64,000 bases of DNA from Sordaria brevicollis (Eukaryota > Ascomycota > Sordariomycetes > Sordariales > Sordariaceae). The stretch lies in the NCBI GenBank assembly GCA_033439795.1, contig JAUTDP010000014.1:744001-808000 (forward strand), given 5' to 3'. Under the pieces are notes generated by a model, which saw only the letters and a program-made list of their open reading frames with translations, had not been told where the DNA came from and searched no databases. This document shows positions 57,516-64,000 of the stretch, piece by piece. Numbering within the stretch: the stretch's first letter is position 1; every line of letters begins with the position of its first letter. The position numbers and the translations under genes are program-made.

Positions 57516-58194
57516 TACCGAAGCAGTGGGAGTGGAAGCGGTAGTGGATCGTGGAGTGTCTTTGGCTCGGGCGAGACTGGCTGCCGGATGGCATAGCGCT
57601 GACAACGATGATGAGCATGAGTATGAATAACAGTCAGCGACGTAGAATTACCGTGTAGTATCCTTAATTTTGCATATCTCGATCCTGCGTAGAGAGTCCA
57701 CCGAGTGTCCCTAACGATGATCTGTTGATACCTGCCCCATGTCACCAGTGCTCATCAAGTTGTGATGTCGAACAGACGAAAAAAATAAACAATCAAAAAG
57801 ACAGAAATTTCTTTTTGAAAAAACTGGAAAAAAAAATTAGTGTCTTCCAAATCCGTACCTGGATCGAACAGGTACCTAACCCCCAACCCACCCACTCTCC
57901 TATCACATGGGTCCTGAAAGCGGGCCAAGTATCCTCAGTGCGTCCACCAAGGTACTGATGCCAACATACTCCGATGCGTCCACCATCGTATGTCTTGCTT
58001 CTCGCCAGATAAGGAGGCCTACTAACCGCATCCAATCCTCCGTCTCGAGCAGCCCGGGGATCTCCAAGTTCAGACCTCTTCCCTCACCGGTGCGGTGCGT
58101 CCACCAGGCGTGAGTTCCAAGTATGTGAAGCTGAATATAGACCCAAACTACCCACGGTGGTAGATAATGCGGTGTTCAGGCACGCATGTACAAA

Positions 58195-58217
58195 TACCAG
58201 GTCTTTATCACCTGGTA
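58195..58217. repeat. Short perfect inverted repeat
   Basis: TACCAGGT and ACCTGGTA flank a 7-base loop. The role is unknown. Confidence 0.6.
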
Positions 58218-58352
58218 CCGTAACTTATTCCTTCGGTCTCTCACACTCTTTGCGCCGAGTGGTTAGTTAGGATCCTACCTACTACCGACCAGACTTGTAC
58301 CGAGATTGCGGATATCAGTCTACCTGTTTTTTGTTTTCCGAAAAACCGGTTG

Positions 58353-58491
58353 TGACGGGACCGGGAATCGAATAGGTGACCTTTTTTTTCTCGTAGTCGG
58401 GACGGTGGTGGACCCTAACCCCCCGGGGAAATGTGTGGGAGACAAGTATGGGTTGAAAGGGCTGTGTGCTAACCCATTACACCAACGGACC
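58353..58491 (-). pseudogene. tRNA-Glu-like relic or tRNA-derived element
   Basis: On the minus strand from 58491 a tRNA 5' half is readable: GGTCCGTTGGTGTAATGG (acceptor strand and A box), then GTTAGCAC and an anticodon-loop sequence CTTTCAA that would give UUC (Glu). The T-arm match (ATTCGATTCCCGG, 58361-58373) lies only after about 80 unrelated bases. The anticodon stem and T stem do not pair and the 3' acceptor ACGGACC is missing. It is therefore a broken tRNA gene or a tRNA-derived repeat, not a working tRNA. Confidence 0.45.
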
Positions 58492-58614
58492 ACCGCTTCG
58501 AAAAGCGGTTGGGAAGATTTGAATGTTGGAAGGAGGGCCTGGGATGGGGGGTTATAAAGGCGTTAGCACTAGCAGGTGCGCACCGCAGGCTGGTCGGGGC
58601 TCTGGTGGGGGGTT

Positions 58615-58640
58615 GGGGGGGGGGGGGGGGGGGGGGGGGG
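58615..58640. repeat. Poly(G) tract
   Basis: 26 consecutive G on the plus strand, preceded by shorter G runs. Such a run can form four-stranded structures and is prone to length change or sequencing error. Confidence 0.9.
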
Positions 58641-59746
58641 ACGGCGCGCGGTTAGGGCGGTGGATGGGTTGGGACGGAGGGACTCCCGTCGAAGGTTCGG
58701 CGGCGGACGACCGGAGTGAATGGTGCCCGTCCGTTCCTATCGGCTTGGACCCCGGTGCTGGATGCCGGCGTGGTGTTGTTGGGAAAGTGTTGGAAGTCCA
58801 TACATAACACTGCATCGGCCATAAGTGTCCTGTCTTGTTCGACCAGCACGGGAACATTTTTTTTGGACAACCACACCTACCCCCCCGCCTCGCCATGAGG
58901 ATGATGATGGCTGCCTCTCTCCTACATGTCTTTAGTTGCCCTCTCTCCATCGTCAGAAGCGCGAGGAGGTTCGGATGTACTGCGGCTGAGGGTTAGGTAT
59001 GACAAGAAACGCCGTATTGGGTGTCATGCTGGCCCCCCTCCCAAAGCCTCTGAGATGTTGTGGTATATAACAGCTTTGGTTCTCGTGGCTTATGCATCGT
59101 CACAACTGTGTCGTTCTGCCATTGGGGTCCCCCTTCCGATGACTCTCTCGCAGCCTTACCATCCATTCCGGACTGGGGAAGAAGAGGGGGTGTTATGTGC
59201 CCGGATGTATGTCTTCGAGTCGTCGTCCATTCAAAGAGACGCCTCTTTCCTGATGATAGGGAAGGCTCTTTTGGATTCAGGCGACTCTTGGTCAGACAGA
59301 GGGTGTTGTTCATAAAGGAGCTTACCTTTCCCATCATCTCGGAGCTTCTTCTGCCATCCTTCTTGTTCTTGTAACATGCTGCCCTTGGTTATGCGTCCCT
59401 TTCTCTATGAACATTAACGAGTTTCTCTTGACCATTGAGAATTTGCTCTAAGAAGTGCACGAACCAGCGATCCAGTCAGTTCAACTTGCAAAGACTTTGT
59501 ATACTGGGTATTGGCAGTCTGACAATAAAAGCACACACAGGAACGAAGGGGGGTCTATCAACGACTGTCAGTTATCGAGTGAGTTGTTCGCTCCAGATGT
59601 CTTCATGATCTATTGTCAAAATGTGCTTATGGTTCCTTGAGCCTCGTGCATCAGGGTCACTGATCGTTTCACTTGTAGAATACTCGATCAAATTCACTCG
59701 AAGAAGATGTCCTAGCCTTCATCGAAGTTCAGCTCACATCCGAAAC

Positions 59747-62295
59747 ATGGATCCTCTCTCCTTGATAGGGGGTATCATAGCACTAGTGCAAGCAGGAAAT
59801 GGGTTGATCAAGGGATTCGATAAACTGCGCAGCCTCAAAGAGGCGCCCAGCGATGTGGCAGCATTGGCGAATGAAGTGTGTCCAGTCTCTCTCTTCCCCT
59901 CTTTCCACCCTTCAAAATGAATGTGATAAGATTCCTTAACCGAGTTTCTGTATGTGCAGGTTTCGGAACTCCAATCAGTGTTCACCATGATGATGGTTCC
60001 GATGAGCTATCTCGCCACTCAGCAAGCTGCTCGGGTCACACCAACATTGCCTCTGGGGAAGGAGAGTGCGGGGCAGACTCGTGGGCAGAATGAGGATTAT
60101 CTTCAGCACCTGTTTGATATGACGGAAAGGGCCCACGAGACACTACAGCAACTCAAGCAGCTACAGGAAAGAGTGTCTGGTACAACACAAGCCAATAAAA
60201 AGGGCAAGCAATCCGTCTCGAGGATCGCGTGGGTTTTCAGAGACAAAAAGAAAGCCGCAGAGCTTTGTCGAAGGCTCAGCCAGACCAGACAGAACTTGTC
60301 TGCAGCAATTGTAACTCTGGTTGTTATGCACAGGCGAGTAATCAGCGATCTACCTAGATCAATCAATTGCACATCGCTAACAGACACTCAGTTCTCTCAT
60401 AAGGGACGACGAACCAGAAATCTGTCTGACAGTAGAGCCATCGGTCAACGATAGCGAAACCATGTTGGCTGTAGAATTGGAAGGGCCTTGCCCCCCGTAT
60501 ACCGCCGACAGAGATGCGACTGAAGCCTCCGTCGACCTTGAAGAGGCCAATTGGGGTACGAACTATACCCTGACCAGTATTGCCGCCTTTCAAACCAAGT
60601 TCAAGTGCAAGATGGCATGCCCATGCCGTTGCCATGTCAAGACTGAGGTGCAAACTCCTTCCTGGCTCAAGAGTGTCGTTGGAACACTCTTTGTGAGCTA
60701 CACCGGCTCGCAGCTCTGGGGAAAACTTCCTTGCGACCACAAACGGTGTGAAGCATCCGGCAAAGGGAGCAGCGCGATGACCACCTACACTTGGCATTTT
60801 CCAACGTGGATGGTATCCCGGGCACTAGCCTTTTCACTTGAGCGGAAGAGTCTCCGGGGTACCAATGGTTCGTGGACGCTGCACATCCCGAAGATGTTAA
60901 CTGGCGCGGACCCTATATGGAGGATTCTCGACCACGGAACCGTCCAGCAGCTTGCTGGGATCCTAGGCCAGGGACAGGTGTCACCTTGCGACATGAACCC
61001 AGACGGAAAGTCTCTCTTGCATGTAAGTGAGCCTACTTGCAAGACTTGTCTTGAATGTCAGGATCTGACAAACGACTCCCTAGTTTGCCGTTGAGTTCGA
61101 GCGACCGGATATGTGCAAGTATTTGCTCGAACAAGGAGTGAACAAGAACTTCGAAGACCACGCCGGTGTATCCGCCTCCGCGATGGCCATTGAGAAAGTT
61201 GCGCCCGCATCCGCGGCTGCGTCCCGAGTTGCGACTCTTTCCGAGATTCGTCGCATGTTTGAGGATGACGATCTCCTGGAAACGCTTAACTTCCCACCTT
61301 TACAGCTCGCCATCTTCCGAACCCTGAAGAATCCTGCTCTCTTTGCTCAACATCTCGACGTCAACCTCTCTTCCCTCGACGCTGTCGATTCGTTTGGTCG
61401 TACAGCCCTGACGTGGGCCGCTGCACTTGACAAGCCAGCCGTGGCAGAACTCCTACTCGAGTCTGGCGCCGATACGAGCGTCGCGGACAAGAACAAGAAG
61501 ACTGCACTCCATTGGGCTATGAAGTCCCAATCGATGAAGGTTGCTGAACTCTTGCTGGAAAACGGAGCGGACGTTGAAGCTCTCGATATTTTCGGACGAA
61601 CGCCATTGCACGAAGTGGCCAAGGTCCCCAACAGTGAGCATCTCATCGAGCTCCTCATCACCAAAGGACAGGCCGATGTTGAGGCACCAGACTATATCTA
61701 TGAGCGCACTCCTCTTCACCTGGCAGCAGCTCATGGCCGGGCGGAAAACGCCGCAGCATTGATAGACCATGGCCAGGCCGATCTTGAAGCGATCACCAAG
61801 ACGCAAGAGCGGACGCCACTTTTCACTGCCATCACGTACGGCAAAGAGGCAATGGTTCGTTTGCTGTTGGACCGCGGAGCGAGGATTGATGTGCATGATA
61901 ACACTGGACAAAATGTTCTCCATGAAGCGGCCAAAATGGGGAGTGCGGGCGTCATAGAGGCATTGAGAGACTATGTCGTGAGGCTGAACGAGACGGAAGA
62001 AGCGCTCGACGTCCAGCTGGAGGCAGATATAGTTGATGACTCGAAGCGTTGCCCTCTGAACTACTTTGAGTGGTGGAGGAAGGACTATAATCCACATAAG
62101 GAGGATGAAGAGAGGGCAGAGGAAGCATTTCGTGAGCTGATAAGAGAGGTTCGGGAGCTGAGTGGAAAGAGATGGAGGTCGAGAGTGGTCCTGCTGGACA
62201 GTGATCCGGAGCAAAAGACTCGGTGGCTCGTGGACCTGGAACGGGGCGTTGACAAGGACAAGGTGGATGTGAGCATTGTCGAGATTTCTGTTTGA
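59747..62295 (+). CDS. Ankyrin protein with STAND-type fungal N-terminal domain
   Basis: A 781-residue protein from four exons: 59747-59875, 59960-60333, 60392-61022, 61084-62295. The start MDPLSLIGGIIALVQAGNGL plus a helical region to about residue 165 matches the fungal N-terminal domain seen on STAND (NLR-like) proteins, which act in allorecognition and defence. No NACHT or NB-ARC P-loop follows. Instead residues about 205-340 form a Cys-rich module (CPCRCHVK, TPSWL, LFVSYTGSQLWG, CDHKRC, WHFPTW). Ankyrin repeats run from about 385 to 690 (for example FGRTALTWAAALDKPAVAEL), and a charged tail ends the protein. Exon 2 to exon 3 needs a GC-AG intron (AG/GCGAGT ... CACTCAG). A role in non-self sensing is inference from the N-terminal domain. 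Confidence 0.84.
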
Positions 62296-62751
62296 TGAAT
62301 TTTGAGTATGAGTTTAGTATGAAATCTTGGAAGCTTTCAGGCTGTAGATAACGAATGCCATGATGATGATTACGATGTCGTTGAAGAGGACAAACTGGTG
62401 GAGATGAAGCTATTCCAGGGAGGACCTTGAAAGTCGAAGGGTCTCATCCGTTGGGTCACTCCCCACTGTTTTCTGTGAGGTCACTGCAGCGAACGGCCCC
62501 ACCAATGCGGGACGAGCTCCACGCGCTGCGACTGGACCCCAATTCTTATCGTTCAAGTTCTCCGCCTTTGCAATTGAACCGGCAGAAAAAAATAATCGGG
62601 GAAGCCAGCAGTGCAACTCCTTCCTTCCTTCCTTCCCGTTCCCATTTGTGTGTAACGGCCCAACTTATTAGACAAGAACGATCGACCCCCGTTCGATCTT
62701 GCCAAAGAAGCTCAATCGCATACCCCACCAACTCACACGAAATCAGCCAAA
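62296..62751. promoter_or_regulatory. Upstream region of RRM/RGG gene
   Basis: 456 bp holding the 3' UTR of the ankyrin gene and the promoter and leader of the next gene. A TTCC tandem (CTTCCTTCCTTCC, about 62620-62635) is present. No gene is supported. Confidence 0.5.
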
Positions 62752-64000
62752 ATGGGAAAATCCAGCAAAGACTCCAAGAAGCGCTCGCGCACCGCCGAGG
62801 AGGATGTCAACTCCATCGCCATCAAAAAGAGCAAGCTCGACGAGGCCGGCACCGCTGAGGTCACCAAGGTTGAGACTGAAACCCCCAAGGTGAAGAAGGA
62901 CAAGAAGGACAAGAAGGAAAAGAAGGAGAAGAAGTCCAAGAAGGCCGACGCCGACGCCGACGAGACCACTGAGGAGCCCAAGGAGGAGAAGAAGGAAAAG
63001 AAGGACAAGAAGAAGGACAAGAAGGACAAGAAGGAGAAGAAGGAGAAGGCCGCCGCCGCCGACACCACCGAGGAGAAGTCCGAAAAAACCAAGACCGAGG
63101 AAAAGGCCGACAAGAAGAGCAAGAAGGACAAGAAGAAGGACAAGAAGAACAAGAACAAGGAGGAGACCACCGAGGAGACCAAGGATGAGGAAGCCAACGA
63201 GGAGGAACAGCCCCAACAAAACGGCGCCAAGGGAGCCCGCTTCATCATCTTCGTCGGCAACATGCCATACAGCGTCACGGCCGACCAGATCAAGGAGCAC
63301 TTTGCTTCGGTCCATCCCATCTCGGTCCGCCTGCTCACCCACCGCGACAACCCGACCAAGTCTAAGGGCACGGCGTTTGTCGAATTCGGCCGGTTCGACC
63401 ACATGAAGACGGCCCTCGAGAAATTCCATCACAGCGAGATGTTGGATGATAAGGGCGTGGCGAGGAAGATTAACGTTGAATTGAGGTTTGTCACCCCTTT
63501 CCTTTCGTCTCGTTACTTACCCCTTTCTTCGTCCCTTTCCCCCCTGCTGCAATCCATTTTTCCTACGCTCCCTCCTTCTCTCCCATATCATTTCATACTG
63601 TTCTAGAACACAATACTGACCGAGAATTTCAAAATCAGCGCCGGCGGCGGAGGCAAGACCGCCCACCGCCAAGACAAGATCAAGGAAAAGAACCGCAAGC
63701 TCAACGAGGAGCGTCTGAACCGCCAGCAAAACCAGGAAAAGGCCAAGGCCGAAAAGGCCGCCGCCAAGGCCAACGAGCCGGCCGCGGAGGGTGCTGCCGC
63801 CGCCCCTGTCGAAAGGAACGACGAGGATGCCATCCACCCTTCGAGGAGAGCCCGCGTGGACTTTGACGGTACCGGTAATGGAAACGATGAGGACTATGAT
63901 GATGGCTATAATGGCGGCGGTGGTAGGGGCTTCGGTGGCGGTCGCGGTCGCGGAGGTGGCCGGGGCCGTGGAGGACGTGGTGGAGGTGGTCGTGGTCGTG
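62752..64000 (+). CDS. Lysine-rich RRM/RGG nucleolar-type protein (partial)
   Basis: The gene runs off the right edge. Exon 1 (62752-63485) codes a 155-residue Lys/Asp/Glu repeat region (KKDKKDKKEKKEKK) and one RRM (about residues 162-245) with RFIIFVGNMPYSVTADQIKE and SKGTAFVEFGRFDHM. Exon 2 from 63639 (donor GTTTGT, 153-nt intron) restores the frame: SAGGGGKTAHRQDKIKEKNR, then IHPSRRARVDFDG and an RGG-type tail (GGGRGFGGGRGRGGG). The order Lys-rich, RRM, HPSRR, RGG resembles Nop6-type ribosome-biogenesis proteins of filamentous fungi. The donor is non-optimal but is required by the frame. The stop codon is outside the window. Confidence 0.85.

Larger units (their letters stand above)
57516..59746. 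other. Long gene-poor interval with tRNA-like relic and poly(G)
   Basis: About 2.2 kb. It holds a tRNA-derived relic (58353-58491), an 8-bp perfect hairpin (58195-58217), three copies of TGCGTCCACCA between 57939 and 58106, and 26 consecutive G at 58615-58640. Frames of up to 132 codons overlap on both strands and have no recognisable features. Confidence 0.5.

Noticed and set aside
58926..59315. 129-codon plus-strand frame with an ATG
   Set aside because: Overlapped by an equally long antisense frame, with no family, signal peptide or splice logic.
62743..63432. 229-codon Leu-rich minus-strand frame
   Set aside because: Antisense of the AAG/GAC lysine repeat in the RRM gene; the apparent membrane protein is a codon artefact.
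1..64000. CRISPR array, 5S rRNA gene or secondary-metabolite cluster
   Set aside because: I looked for regularly spaced repeats, the conserved ends of Neurospora 5S rRNA, and adjacent biosynthetic genes, and found none.

Overview
The window looks like nuclear DNA of a filamentous ascomycete of the Neurospora/Sordaria lineage. The genes have short GT-AG introns (about 50-250 nt), many behind very short first coding exons. The Cu/Zn superoxide dismutase, transaldolase and other proteins read as Sordariales sequences. A 10.7 kb AT-rich block bears the marks of repeat-induced point mutation (RIP): transitions toward TpA, CpG retained, and open frames broken by TAA/TAG. All exon joins were derived by hand from splice signals and reading frame; none was checked against transcripts.

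Layout. 1-10.4 kb: GPI2 (GPI-anchor synthesis, +), transaldolase (-) and Tudor-SN/SND1 (-). 10,978-21,647: one RIP-mutated Ty3-type LTR retrotransposon with 136-bp LTRs. Nested in it in the opposite orientation is a second, 2.07-kb LTR element with 216-bp LTRs and an AGTTG target-site duplication. Its internal region has room only for a Gag-like frame. 22-28 kb: a 2EXR-domain protein (+), sod-1 (-) and a small unknown protein (-). 28.2-33.5 kb: a ROM2-type Rho GEF (+).

34-47 kb: PDCD5 (-), a ketopantoate-reductase-like, probably mitochondrial protein (-) divergent from the exosome cofactor C1D/LRP1 (+), the twin-CX9C protein MIX17 (+), a UBX-domain ER/Cdc48 adaptor (-) and a CPSF6-like RRM protein (-). 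47-64 kb: DCAF11/WDR23 WD40 protein (-), a PPP/ApaH-like metallophosphatase (-), the COX assembly factor PET191 (-), a steryl ester hydrolase-type lipase (+), an STAND-receptor-like ankyrin protein without a visible NTPase (+), and a lysine-rich RRM/RGG nucleolar-type protein running off the right edge (+).

These are mostly single-gene housekeeping units, not a cluster. Functional echoes are mitochondrial biogenesis (MIX17, PET191, the presequence-bearing protein), RNA processing (SND1, LRP1, CPSF6-like, RRM/RGG) and proteostasis (UBX, DCAF11). The most unusual parts are the nested gag-only LTR element with its RIP-spared edges and the ankyrin protein with a Cys-rich module between a STAND N-terminal domain and the repeats.
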